In this document: positions 44,058 to 53,925 of the stretch, in pieces
How positions within the stretch are numbered: the first letter of the stretch is position 1
Layout: every line of letters starts with the position of its first letter
Assembly: GCA_964030785.1 (NCBI GenBank)
Contig: OZ034968.1
Coordinates: forward strand, 37,703,186 to 37,767,185
DNA length: 64,000 nucleotides
Reading direction: 5' to 3'
Source of the DNA: Siderastrea siderea
Lineage: Eukaryota; Cnidaria; Anthozoa; Scleractinia; Rhizangiidae
The notes under the pieces: model-generated
Seen by the model: only the letters and a program-made list of their open reading frames with translations
The model's database searches: none
What the model was told of the DNA's origin: nothing
Position numbers and translations under genes: made by a program

Positions 44058-44804
44058 AGGTCAATTGATATGTAAACAACGTCGCGAAACCAGCAGGAGT
44101 CGTGTTAGGCCTGTCAATACTTTGTACCTCATTTCGAGTTTCGACAACGCGTGGGCCGGCTGCAACGCAGGCTAATTATACTTGGCTTTCCGACCATGGG
44201 CCAGTTGTTCGAAAGCCGATTAACGCTGATCCACGTTTAAAAGTAAATGCAGGTTTCATCTCGCTCGTTGAAAATGTTTTTAAAAGCTAATTTTAAGCCA
44301 AAAGTCAAGAAAACTCTAATTAAAAACTGAAGGGCACAAATATTGTGGAAAGTCGTTGTTGAAAGAAATACAGCTTAAACAATAGTTTGATTTTTTTCTC
44401 AGTCGACAAAGCATTTTTCTGAGTTGCTTTAACAGTTTGAGACTTCAAAAGTTGGTCGTTGGTGAGGTGGTGCGATTAAAGAGGTTTTCAGATAAGAGAG
44501 TGACTGATCTTTTGTCTGAACCACAAAACAGTGGTCGTATTATCGGGGCGGTGGTAAGAGGGGTCTCATTGCATTAATTTCAGTAAAGAAATGCCAGATC
44601 ATTGGAATTAGCTTAATTTGCTCAATCAAAAATCGAAATCTCTGGTAACGATCTGGCATGAATTCAGTTGTCATTTTAATTTTTAGATATTAATTCCGCA
44701 ATATCAAGTCTATGCATGGATGGTCTAACGCTCTTAATGCTACGTAAGTAGACTACGATGCGTTTTAGAAACACTATATGATTTAATTTGTTTTCTTGTA
44801 ATTA

Positions 44805-46192
44805 TTCGAATCAGATTGAATTTGGATAAACATTTAAGGATAAAAATTAGCGACAAGAGTTTAACACAACGTTTCGATGAAACACATAACCTGAATATCA
44901 CTAAATCTGATCTGGTTCAACTGCTAGAAGTAGCAACCAAGAATCAACTGTTTCAGTTCGATGGCAAGCTTTATGAACAGATCGACGGCGTGGCTATGGG
45001 CTCACCTTTGGGACCCCTTATGGCGAACACATTTCTCTGCTCTATCGAAGAGAAACTGGAACAAGAAAACAAACTGCCAGACTTCTACAGAAGATACGTG
45101 GACGACACGCTCGCTACCATGAAAGATGTACCAGCAGCAGAAGCTTTCTTATCAACGCTTAACAACTGCCATCCATCCATAAGTTTCACCATGGAACTAG
45201 CATCCGACAATAAGTTACCATTTGTCGGTATGGAAGTACTTAAGAAAGGCTGCAAACTGGAAACCAGTGTTTACCGCAAGCCAACAAATACTGGCCTACT
45301 GCTCCATCACCAAAGCCATGTTGATAAAAGGTACAAGAAATCGCTAATCAAGACCATGGTAAACCGTGCTTTCCGCCTGTCATCCACACGGGAAGCTTTC
45401 GCAACTGAGTGTGATCGCCTTAAGTTGATGTTTGCGAATCTCAAGTACCCTGAGAGCCTCATCAACTCTACTATCTCTCACTATGTTACCTCAGTGATGT
45501 CTGGAGATCCCGATGTGCCAGCTCAACAACCTGTCAACGAAAATACTGTTCACCGCGTAGTACTGCCATTTAAAGATCAAAAGTCGGCTGATGCGGTGAA
45601 AAGACAACTATCCGACCTGAGCAAGAGAATCGATCACACTCTTCAACCAGTTTTTAGGAGCCGCAAAATTGGTGAAGACCTTAAGATGCGTGAGCCCAAA
45701 CCAGCCTTAGTTAACCAACAATGCGTGGTGTACAATTATCAATGTGATGTGATCAATGTGATGCAGAGTATGTCGGCTATACTAGCCGGCATTTACACCA
45801 GCGTATTGACGAACACCGTTCTTCAGCAATCGGCAAGCATCTAAAGAACGACCACGGCATTAAAACCATCGGCGACCTCAATAGCAACTTTTCCGTCCTC
45901 AAGAAATGCGGCGGAAAATTGGACTGTTTAATTTACGAAATGTTGTTTATAAAGAAGAAGAAACCAAAACTGAACACGCAATCGGACTCTATCCGCGCAA
46001 AACTATTTATTTAGACATACTTATCATGCACACACAATTACACGCCAAATATGTTGCTTATTGTTTACTCTTTTAACACCTCATCTTGTATATATTAACT
46101 AATCTATATTTTATTTTCTCACTTGATAATGATGTCATGGAGACATCGAAACGTTGTGTTAAACTCTTGTCGCTAATTTTTATCCTTAAATG
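44805..46192 (+). mobile_element. 5'-truncated Penelope-like element with inverted 5' end
   Basis: TTTCTTGTAATTA flanks both sides (44792-44804 and 46193-46205), and copy A has the single empty site near 4435-4447. The first bases (44828-44879) are a perfect 52-bp inverted copy of the 3' end (46144-46195). The inverted piece begins next to the GAAAC of a hammerhead-like stretch (46130-46160). 5' truncation with an inverted terminal piece is known for PLEs. Confidence 0.85.
44880..46014 (+). pseudogene. PLE reverse transcriptase and GIY-YIG (truncated, frameshifted)
   Basis: The homology starts in the middle of the RT (NITKSDLVQLLEVA) and runs through QIDGVAMGSPLGPLMANTF, YRRYVDD and SVYRKPTNTGLL. 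The ORF stays open to 45844. Near 45765-45790 the frame shifts: the GIY-YIG part (HLHQRI-type, then HLKNDHG, IGDLNSNFSVLKKCGGKLDC) continues in another frame to a TAG at 46012-46014. It belongs to a different PLE lineage from the element at 41982. Confidence 0.85.
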
Positions 46193-47036
46193 TTTCTTGT
46201 AATTACAAATTAAAAAGACAATACGTTCAAGGGAATTCCCAGCAGGTTTATATCTTCAGTAAACGTAAAAATATAAAGCAACTTGTATTTGAAAACTGTT
46301 CTACAATTTTACTGCCGTCTTTGAATTATCAACGTTTAAAAAATTAGGGAAATAATACAAGTTAACAGAACACTTGCGATCAATTTAAATTTTTATTTGT
46401 TAACTACTTCCGCGTTTTGTCTTCTTAGAAAGTTTGTTATTTGGTGCAAACAACACATGCCAGTTCGTGGTTAATAACATATGGCTTGCACGGCAACGCC
46501 CCACATTTCTCTGCTACAACATACAGCTGTGCTCCATCTGAACCCCTCTTGTGTCCAGGCGCAACTTCTGGATCTGCGTCAATGCACACAAATTCGGTCG
46601 AGTGTTTGCCACTATAAAGAGAGCTCATTAAGTAACCATAATACTCTCTAGTCCAACCCGCAGGGCACTCATTGGTGGCAGGAATCATCATTTGAGAGCC
46701 ACGTGACTTGACTTCGGCAGTATAAATGTGAGTTGTAAGATGCCTAGGGCCGCCGAGAAGCTTGTCGTAATTAGAGTTGTTAGTCAAGCACGAAAAGTTT
46801 AATCCTCCTTCATAGTGATTGTGATAACCATTAGCCATCAATCCTGCCCACAACAGGAAATGAAAAATTAGCCCTTCTGCGTGTGCGGTTCAGCATACCC
46901 CTAGTAAGAGGGTGGTACTCCCCCACAAAGCTACATGTATATAGTTACGTGCTACCCCAAGGGGTGTGATTTTTGAGCTGTTTTGGTGTGGAAATAGGTC
47001 TATTTTGGTCTGAAACTGGTAACGAATTTAATTAAA

Positions 47037-47230
47037 TAAAGAAAGAAAGAAAGAAACAAAGAAACAAAGAAACAAAGAAACAAAGAAAGAAAGAAACAAA
47101 GAAACAAAGAAACAAAGAAACAAAGAAACAAAGAAACAAAGAAACAAAGAAACAAAGAAACAAAGAAACAAAGAAAGAAAGAAACAAAGAAACAAAGAAA
47201 CAAAGAAACAAAGAAAGAAATAATAAATAA
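47037..47230 (-). repeat. (CTTTGTTT)n / (CTTT)n tail of SINE
   Basis: About 190 bp of GAAA/GAAACAAA units on the plus strand. It directly follows the SINE body on the minus strand and is probably its expanded tail. The Leu/Phe/Cys-rich frames through it are artefacts. Confidence 0.75.
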
Positions 47231-47470
47231 ATGGGAATAAGCAGTGGCACATCCACAAGGTGGCCCTTTTACCACTGTGTCCAGATCGAATTGGAATTTG
47301 GAAACGTTGGTTTTTGAGGAGAGCGGAAAACCGGAGTACCCGGAGAAAAACCTCTTGGAGCAAGGACGAGAACCAACAACAAACTCAACCCACATATGAC
47401 ACCGGGAGCGGGAGTCGAACCCAGGCCACATTGGTGGGAGGCGAGCGCTCTCACCACTGCGCCATCCTTA
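47231..47470 (-). mobile_element. tRNA-derived SINE, possibly Nin-DC type
   Basis: On the minus strand TGGCGCAGTGGT (A box, plus 47453-47464) and GGGTTCGACTCC (B box, plus 47411-47422) form a tRNA-like head, followed by TCATATGTGGGTTGAG and CTCCGGGTACTCCGG. The latter resembles the central domain I recall from eumetazoan Nin-DC SINEs. That assignment is from memory and needs checking. Confidence 0.65.
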
Positions 47471-47858
47471 CTCCCCCACGTCTAAAATATGGTTTTCAAG
47501 TGAACTGCGAAATCTTATAAGCCGATATTTATTATTTTATTATAATTATTATATTTTTATCTCGCAAGGGGAAGCAATTTCAAAAACTGACAGGTCTGGA
47601 ATTAAGAAAATGGCGAATTTTGGTCTGAAATCTCAGGAGTGCCCTCCCGGCCCCAACCCACTGAGTCCAAGGGAATATACCATCTACAGAGGGTAGAAAG
47701 CATAGGTATACTGGAAAAGCAAAATGTAAAGGACAGTTCATGGCGCTAGATGATTATCCCGACTGTGAGTAGCACAACGGCTTCCTCTTTTTAAAGCACG
47801 TCTTTGCTCCTTGTGACAATTCGTTTGTATGAGTGAATCTAACATTAAATTAACTAGA
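47471..47858. other. Insertion-derived spacer in copy B
   Basis: Absent from copy A between ACGAATTT (about 5280) and ATTCAAATGAAAG (about 5300). No gene seen. Confidence 0.4.
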
Positions 47859-48051
47859 TTCAAATGAAAGCTACGTATACCGACCCCGTGACGACTTCTT
47901 TCCTGTACATCACTGTTCGGTTTAGTTTCTAAAAAGTCACTTTCTTTAAATTGATTAAAATATTTCTGTCCTGTTTTAAGCTCGCGCGCTCCTGGAAATA
48001 TATGGATCGGGGATTTTATGCATGTGGATACACTCTCTCCCTACCTGTGTA

Positions 48052-48215
48052 TACCTAATTCAATAAAGGTTGCTTTGGGCATTGGGCAATTGGGCATTGG
48101 GAAGCTATTGTTTGCGGTCACTCAAGCAAAGCATTGCATTGTTTTCCGCATGCCCAAATGCCCAATGACCAATTGCCAATGACAATTGCCAAAGCAACCT
48201 TTATTGAATTAGGTA
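48052..48215. mobile_element. 164-bp MITE in a TA site
   Basis: TACCTAATTCAATAAAGGTT and its complement form perfect inverted repeats of at least 25 bp. TA flanks both sides, and copy A (5488-5495, GTGTATAC) has the empty site. The interior repeats TTGGGCATTGGG. A TA target suggests a Tc1/mariner-type source. It interrupts the collagen exon at its splice donor side. Confidence 0.8.
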
Positions 48216-49390
48216 TATACAATACTAGCATTCCTAGCGCAGTTTGTCTGTCCACGTCGATTGTAATTCACACCTGATAGTGTCTGTCCGTGCCTCCCTT
48301 TTCTCCTTGAGGCCCTGAATGTTGCAAACGTTTAAAGATAAAGAAGATCGAAGCGTATTAACCGGTGAGTTGAGGATGGGTTGTTTCAAGTCACTGTTTC
48401 GAACTGTTTGTCTATTTGGTATTAAGAAGTTGCTTTTCTTCTTAAATAGAAAATACGGTTACAGTCACCACATTTTTTACAAATATGTAAAAAATGCATT
48501 TTTGAGCAACATTTACGTTGCGGAACCGAAATTTGATCACTGATTAGCTGGTTCCTCGGGACCTAGATAAAAATGGTTTAGAAAGTATCAGTTCCCCAAC
48601 ATGTCAATAGATCTTTGCTGTCTCTTGTAAGACTCTACTTTCTCAATTCTCAATCACTGTCAGACTGTCAACTCGTCCCCTCCTCACTCTGCCTTCTCTA
48701 CCTCATTCATCATCGTGAACGCCGAACAGCTGCACAAGTTTCTTCGCATCACAGGTTTTTGTAAGTAGCTATGTGTTGACTTTAAAGTTCCCAAATTTCC
48801 CATAAAACAAATAGATTTTCTTGCTCTTTCATGGAAAAATAAAAAAAATTATGGAAAGTAGAAGATTTTGTGGCACACACACACCAGTTGCTTTTAGCTC
48901 TATTGCCAAAGTTACGTTGACGTATACAATTAAGAAAAAAACTTTCAGAAAAAACGAAGTTGAAATTGAGTGCAGAAATCGTTTTTTCTAAATTTAATTA
49001 AAAATCCTTACACTATGCAACTACTTGACTATCTGTTATTGTACCGACAAAAAAGAAAGGAAAGAATAGAGAACACAACAGTAGTACGTAGGTCGTGAAC
49101 TAGCCCGTGAACTACCTTTTGTTTCCGGAAGTCCTCTTGGTCCCAGTCTACCTTCTCTTCCTTCTCTCCCGTCCCGTCCTTAAACAAAAAATAACAATCA
49201 TCGTTTAATTATAGCCTCTGCCATTCAGATGCCAGTCAATTCGCCCAAAAGCAAAAGTTGCTTACAACAAACTAGCTATCACTTAAAAACTGGTCTACAC
49301 AGAGAAAGAGAGGACATTCTCGTTACAAAAACAGCCGCGATACCAAATAAAACGCTTTCAAATCGAATGTGTGTTACACTTAACATAATA

Positions 49391-50436
49391 TATAGATTTA
49401 GCCAAGCCTAAAAGCGGAGCCCCACTCTTTTTTTAATTGCTGGAAGTTATTCATTTTTGAAAAGTCCCCCTGAAGAAGGCAGCATTGCCGAAACGTCGGG
49501 AAAAGTATTTTGACTACAGCGTAGTATTTACCTATTTTGTCACTCATACATTTAGCACTAGCAGGGCTGCGCAGGGTTTCTAATTTTCATCTCCCACAAT
49601 CCTTTGCCTCATGGAATTTCATGAAGATGGCGGATGTCTTGTGACACATGGCGGATTTTGCCTGTTTTCGCTTTGGATTTTTTCACAGATAAAGCGTTTC
49701 GCTGGGGATAGCACACTTCAAAACACAAACTTACAACTTTCATCATGAAATAGGCGTTTTCTTTTTGAATTTGGCACATTAGAAATAGATTTTTTAGATA
49801 ATTTAAATAACAATGTCTCACGCCATCCGTTACCACCGCTTCAATCAGTTGCCCGAAGTTAATTATAGCTCTCTTCAAGCTTGAGTAAGTAACAGAAACA
49901 GTTAAAATGTGAATAATTTAAACGTATTTGGAAAACCGCTTTCTCGCCTGCGCTCTGAGGATGAGTTTAAGAACAAACGAATGAGCGCCAAAGTGGAATA
50001 ACGCGTGTCTGGCAGGCTATTTTCATGCTTGTTCGCGTGTTTTTCTCGCAGGACTATCCCTTAGGAGAAAGACTGCTTGTAGTCTACATGATTATCTAAC
50101 ATTTGAAACTTGAATCTTGCGTTAGGTAAACTTTCGCACCTGTATCTGTCGACCAAAAAGAGTTTTACAGACACGTTTTCTAATGGGTTACATATACTTA
50201 AACGCTAAAACATTTAACTAAACAACGGTCAAGCACGGTTGCATTCAAATTTCGTGACAAACAACTTACTTTGAATAGCAAAGTCTGGTACAGGTCGGAA
50301 AAACTTCAAATATTTAACGACAAAACAAGTAACGTTTGTAACTTTTTCTTTTTTGAAACAAAAAGAAAAACATTTTGTGACGCATGTTTCTTAGTACTAT
50401 GATAAGTCTATATGTGCACTGTAAACCATTTCAGGT
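49391..50436. other. Repeat-derived, no gene
   Basis: Begins with ATATATAGATTTAGCCAAGC, shared with 36190. It contains a hammerhead-like motif (49465-49505), then unrelated sequence. No protein recognised. Confidence 0.4.
49465..49505 (+). ncRNA. Candidate hammerhead-ribozyme-like motif
   Basis: CCCC is followed by CTGAAGA (fits CUGANGA), a GGCA/TGCC hairpin, GAAAC, GTC and GGG. The CCC and GGG can pair as helix I. Helix III would be only one or two base pairs, as in the minimal hammerheads of PLEs. No PLE protein is seen beside it, so it would be a 3'-end relic. Confidence 0.45.
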
Positions 50437-51930
50437 CAGGGCTCGAGACTAACTTTTCAGCTTAGTAGCCCAGTGGCTAGTGAGAGGTTTGATTTCACTA
50501 GCCAAAATAAATTTTCACTAGCCAGACTTTTTTGCATAATCTCGTACTGTGTTCAATATGGGTAATTCTTAGCCGAGTGAAGTACTCTTAATCTCGAGAG
50601 TGAAGAACTGGAATGTTGACCATTCTTTCCAACAGTTAAAGATCCTCACACGAATACAAAGTATTCGTGCATTCAGGGCAAATTCGCAGGTACGATGTTA
50701 TTTACGCCCCTGTCTTTTCTGTTGCGGTTATCATGACCAATATCAAGAAAAGTTAACCTTATATAACCTTGTCATCGTACGGAGAAACGTTGGAAAGAAG
50801 AGACTAACAATGTATGAACGTTGTAAGGTCCGGAGAAAGACAAGACTGATACAGCACTCAATTCACGTACGGAAAAATATCTGTATTTAAGTACGGAGAT
50901 GTATTGAGCAGACAAAGCTAATAACGTTTGAACTTACTAAGGTACGGAGAAATAGGAGTCATACCGAACACCTTGGTTGCAATTGCACTACAACAGGAAG
51001 AAACACTGCCAATGTACCAAGGTACAGAGACACTGAGGCTAATAAAAAATGCGACTATCAACTTACGGAGAAACGTCATGAGACAAAACTAATTCCGTAA
51101 GAGCGCGTAACGTATGGAAGAACGCCGACCGGACCAGACTATTACGGTAGGACAATAAATTACGGAGAAACTTAGGGAAGACAACTAATAATGCACGAAC
51201 GTACGGATAAACGTTGAGAAGACAAGTCTAATACTGTATGAACATACCAACGGACAGATAATGCTAAAAAGTGTAGACTTATCGTACGAATGCACTTACA
51301 TACTGAAAGCCTTGGGAAAACAAGACCAGTAAAGTGCGAACGTGCTAACAGCGTATGGAGAAACGTTGAGAACGCAAGACTAATAAATCGATGAACATAC
51401 TTCCGTACGGAGAAACGTTGTGAAGACAAGACTAATATCATACGAACGACGTTACGTAGAGAGAAACGCTGCATGGGAAAAGAAAGTAATATTGTACGAA
51501 CGTAGTAATGATTGGAAATAAGTCGATAAAAGAAGACTAAAGAATTGTGTGAACGTAGTAACGTACGAAACTAGACTAACTTCATATGAACGCACAAACG
51601 GACCTTTGAAGGACACGTATGGTGAAACGTTCTTAAGACGGCTAATTTCGTTGGAACGTACTAATCACAGAGAAACGTTGGCAACTGTGACAACATTAAT
51701 TTTAGTAGGGAGAATTGTTGAAACGACAAAATAAGATTTAGTTTCTGTTCACTCAATTTGCTTTTGGGATCCGATAATCAGAAGCAATATTTAGTATGGT
51801 TTGCATCCGGTACTTTAGTGCTTTGAAAATTTCACTAGCCAAAATGGCTAGTGAAAGCGCAAAACCTCCTAGCCAAAACGGAATTTTTACTAGTCTGTGA
51901 CTAGCTGGCTACCGTTAGTCTCGAGCCCTG
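50437..51930. mobile_element. 1.5-kb transposon-like element filled with tandem repeats
   Basis: The ends CAGGGCTCGAGACTAAC and the exact complement (51914-51930) form 17-bp perfect inverted repeats. TCAGGT flanks both sides (50431-50436, 51931-51936). Subterminal CACTAGCCA motifs occur in both orientations (50470-50530 and 51830-51880). No transposase. Confidence 0.8.
50620..51730 (+). repeat. Degenerate minisatellite, ~50-60-bp units
   Basis: About 18-20 units built on TACGGAGAAACGTTG, AAGACAAGACTAATA and TACGAACGTACTAA. Unit length and sequence vary. The clearest units lie at 51190-51480. All of it is inside the element with inverted ends. Confidence 0.8.
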
Positions 51931-51950
51931 TCAGGTGAATATATTCCTAC

Positions 51951-52169
51951 CTTTCCTTTCTTTTGAGGTAATGATCTACAAATAGCGGAAGTTCTAAGGT
52001 CAGGTTGAACGTCACAGGAAGCCATTCGGGTCCTCTCCGGAGCAAGTCATCTTCTTTCCCTGATTCACAAGGATTTGCTATCTGACACACAGACGCTAAG
52101 AGGTCCTTGCAAGTCAGGCTATTCTCGCTTGGAAACTGGTTTATGCATTTACCGCTTTCTTGTAACGAT
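51951..52169 (-). CDS. Candidate internal exon of an unrecognised host gene
   Basis: 219 bp, minus strand. Acceptor: TTTGCATTTTTTTAG before 52169. Donor: GAAAG/GTAGGA at 51951. It encodes 72 codons, starting SLQESGKCINQFPSENSLTC and ending FVDHYLKRKE. The frame enters and leaves in phase 2. The composition is globular, with several Cys and Leu, and unlike the surrounding repeats. The transposon at 50437-51930 ends 20 bases beyond the donor. Family not recognised. Confidence 0.5.
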
Positions 52170-53042
52170 CTAAAAAAATGCAAATTTTAATCAACTATAT
52201 AAGTGAACTTTGTTCAATTTATAATGGAGGCAGACTACTTGTTGATCTAAGCAAACAAGCAAATTTAATGATACACAAACCATGCATGCATATGTGCACT
52301 GCAATGAGGTTTGGGATGGGAGGGTCGGGAAGTGGCATGCAAAGCTTTAAGAGTGGGAGTTTAAGCCGGAGTAGCAAACAAATTATATCTTTTTATAGTA
52401 TCCTATTATAACAACATGTTTCGGACGCTGCTATCCACCATTCGAGGTGTTCTTTTCCACTAGTTTTTTTAGGACTTGGGTACAACACTGGTCAAACAAC
52501 GTGCTTAAGGCGAATCTTTTTTAGCTAAAATTACAACGAGCAACATATGTGTTGAGACGTATTTCACAAGGAATTTTTCCTTTGTCTTTCTGACTTTTAT
52601 CTCCTCCCCACTCCTAAAATATCCCCCCATCACCTCCAACCAATGTTGTTTTATTGTATACCACAAACAGAGGCGTACACAATGTAGTCAAGCGGGTTCC
52701 AGGGTTGCCCGTGTCAGCTTGTCACTCTGCTCTCTCAAATGGCTGACAGAACCCTCACCTATGACTCGGGTTCTCGGTACACCATCTCAAGAAAAGGATG
52801 ACAAGCTGTGATCTTTATTAGAGTAAAAAGACATAGAAATTGAAGTTTTACTACTTAGTTAAAACAGTGTGACCTTTTCCAATTCAAGTCATAACCAGGG
52901 TGACGGAAGTGAAAAATTTTTGTTATAAACAGGGTCAGGCTTTGAAAGTCTGGGGGAGGCGGGGGGCAAAATCTTACACAAACTTTGGTATGTTACTGGC
53001 CTAAGGCACATCAGCCCTCACCTCCAGAAAAAAGATACAGAC
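52170..53042. other. Probable intron, no further exon identified
   Basis: Between two candidate exons on the minus strand. An exon may be missing here, because the phases of the two do not match. TGCATGCATATG is at about 52284-52295. Confidence 0.35.
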
Positions 53043-53212
53043 CTTTATCTGAATTTCCCTGAGTTTATTCCTTGCCGATTCCAATGTTGTCTCAGCAGAC
53101 AGTTGTTTTATCCATTCTTTATCTGACAACTTATCAAGAAACCATGGCAACAGATAGCAATCTCTTATGAGAGGTTCCTCAAAACGTGGCAAATAGTTTC
53201 TGGTAACTTCCT
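53043..53212 (-). CDS. Second candidate exon of the same host gene
   Basis: 170 bp, minus strand. Acceptor TTTTTTTACTGCAG at 53213, donor AAAG/GTCTGT at 53043. A stronger donor, GGAG/GTGAGG at about 53022, would extend it by seven codons in the same frame. Encodes VTRNYLPRFEEPLIRDCYLL, then DKEWIKQLSAETTLESARNK. The sequence looks like a helical, conserved protein, but I cannot name it. The exon enters in phase 1 and leaves in phase 0. Confidence 0.5.
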
Positions 53213-53310
53213 CTGCAGTAAAAAAGAAAACACTGATCAAACATCAGAGTTACATTTTGCAAGGCGAGAGAGAGTACACGGCACAGCCTTAACTCAGTGA
53301 AACAACTAGG

Positions 53311-53365
53311 AGCATTACTACCCCTCCCTGGATGGGATGTTAGTCCATCACAGGACACCCAGCAC
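53311..53365 (+). repeat. Direct repeat flanking the pogo-like element
   Basis: GGAGCATTACTAC ... CTCCCTGGATGGGATGTTA recurs at 53871-53925 with few changes. At about 55 bp it is too long to be a normal TA target duplication, so the element was duplicated with part of its host repeat. Confidence 0.55.
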
Positions 53366-53375
53366 GAAGCAACTA

Positions 53376-53868
53376 CAGTTGACTCCCGATAACTCGAACC
53401 TTCAAGGGAAATCAAAAAAGGTTCGAGTTATTGAGCGATGCGATTCCTGCTGACACCACTTATCACAAGTATTCTCACAGGAAGAACTGACAGGTTTTGT
53501 GTACCAAAACACGTGGAAGCAAATGAAATTGACACAAAAAACAAGTAGACACTTGAGGGCTACAATGCTGCTCAATTTTTCGAAAATTTTATCAAAATAA
53601 ATTCAGTGTTATGGAGTGTATTATTTTTCTCATTACACTTTGACAAACGAGGTTCGAGTTATCAAGGGTAAAATTATAAAGAAAATGACCTGCAGGGAAC
53701 AGGAATTCACTTTGAGTTAGCGGGAGGTTCGAGTTATTGAGGATTCGAGTTATTGAGGGTTAAATTCAGTAAAGTAAATGTAGGGAGCAAATCCATGGGA
53801 AATCAATTTTGGTTCGAGTTAGCACGAGCTTTGAGTTACCAAGGGTTCAAGTTACCGGGAGTGAACTG
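53376..53868. mobile_element. 493-bp non-autonomous element, Tc1/mariner (pogo)-like
   Basis: The ends CAGTTGACTCCCGATAACTC and its diverged complement (TTACCGGGAGTGAACTG) are flanked by TA. GGTTCGAGTTATxGAGG-type motifs repeat inside in both orientations. No ORF. The flanks 53311-53365 and 53871-53925 are themselves direct repeats. Confidence 0.7.
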
Positions 53869-53925
53869 TAGGAGCATTACTACTACTCCCTGGATAGGAT
53901 GTTACTCCATCGCAGAAAACAACCA

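Larger units (their letters stand above)
41162..44174. mobile_element. 3.0-kb composite element: TIRs, RecQ piece, zinc-finger piece, PLE
   Basis: The ends TAGCCTGCGTCGCAG and CTGCAACGCAGGCTA form a 15-bp inverted repeat with one mismatch. ATTATACT flanks both sides (41154-41161, 44175-44182), and copy A shows it once (3822-3829). A 6-bp reading (TTATAC with TTAGCC ends) is also possible. Inside are a plus-strand zinc-finger protein piece and a minus-strand RecQ-like helicase piece that meet 3' to 3', then a PLE with an intact ORF. I read this as an internally deleted DNA transposon, or one that captured host exons, into which a PLE inserted. Confidence 0.75.
46437..49178 (-). pseudogene. Short-chain collagen C4-like gene, copy B
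   Basis: Exons on the minus strand: 49116-49178, 63 bp, GREGREGRLGPRGLP. 48045-48314, the exon encoding GPQGEKG and the NYNRRGQTNCA..ASIVY segment. The last exon, ending at 46437, has its acceptor GTGGGCAG at about 46846-46853 and an open C4-like domain (LTNNSNYDKLLGG ... NECPAGWTREYYGYLMSSLY ... CVVCTK). Lesions: the middle exon lacks one base (GGACAGACACT against GGGGCGGGCACT in copy A) and a 164-bp MITE sits at its 3' end. The last exon is intact, unlike in copy A. Confidence 0.75.
40467..49390. repeat. Segmental duplication copy B, main part
   Basis: Matches 3126-6665 of copy A, interrupted by a 3.0-kb element (41162-44174), a PLE (44805-46192), a SINE-containing block (about 47031-47858) and a MITE (48052-48215). 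Homology ends at 49390, where ATATATAGATTTAGCC begins. Confidence 0.85.

Noticed and set aside
47000..47431. Long minus-strand frames rich in Leu, Phe and Cys
   Set aside because: They translate a GAAA/GAAACAAA tandem repeat and a SINE. There is no protein character beyond the repeat.
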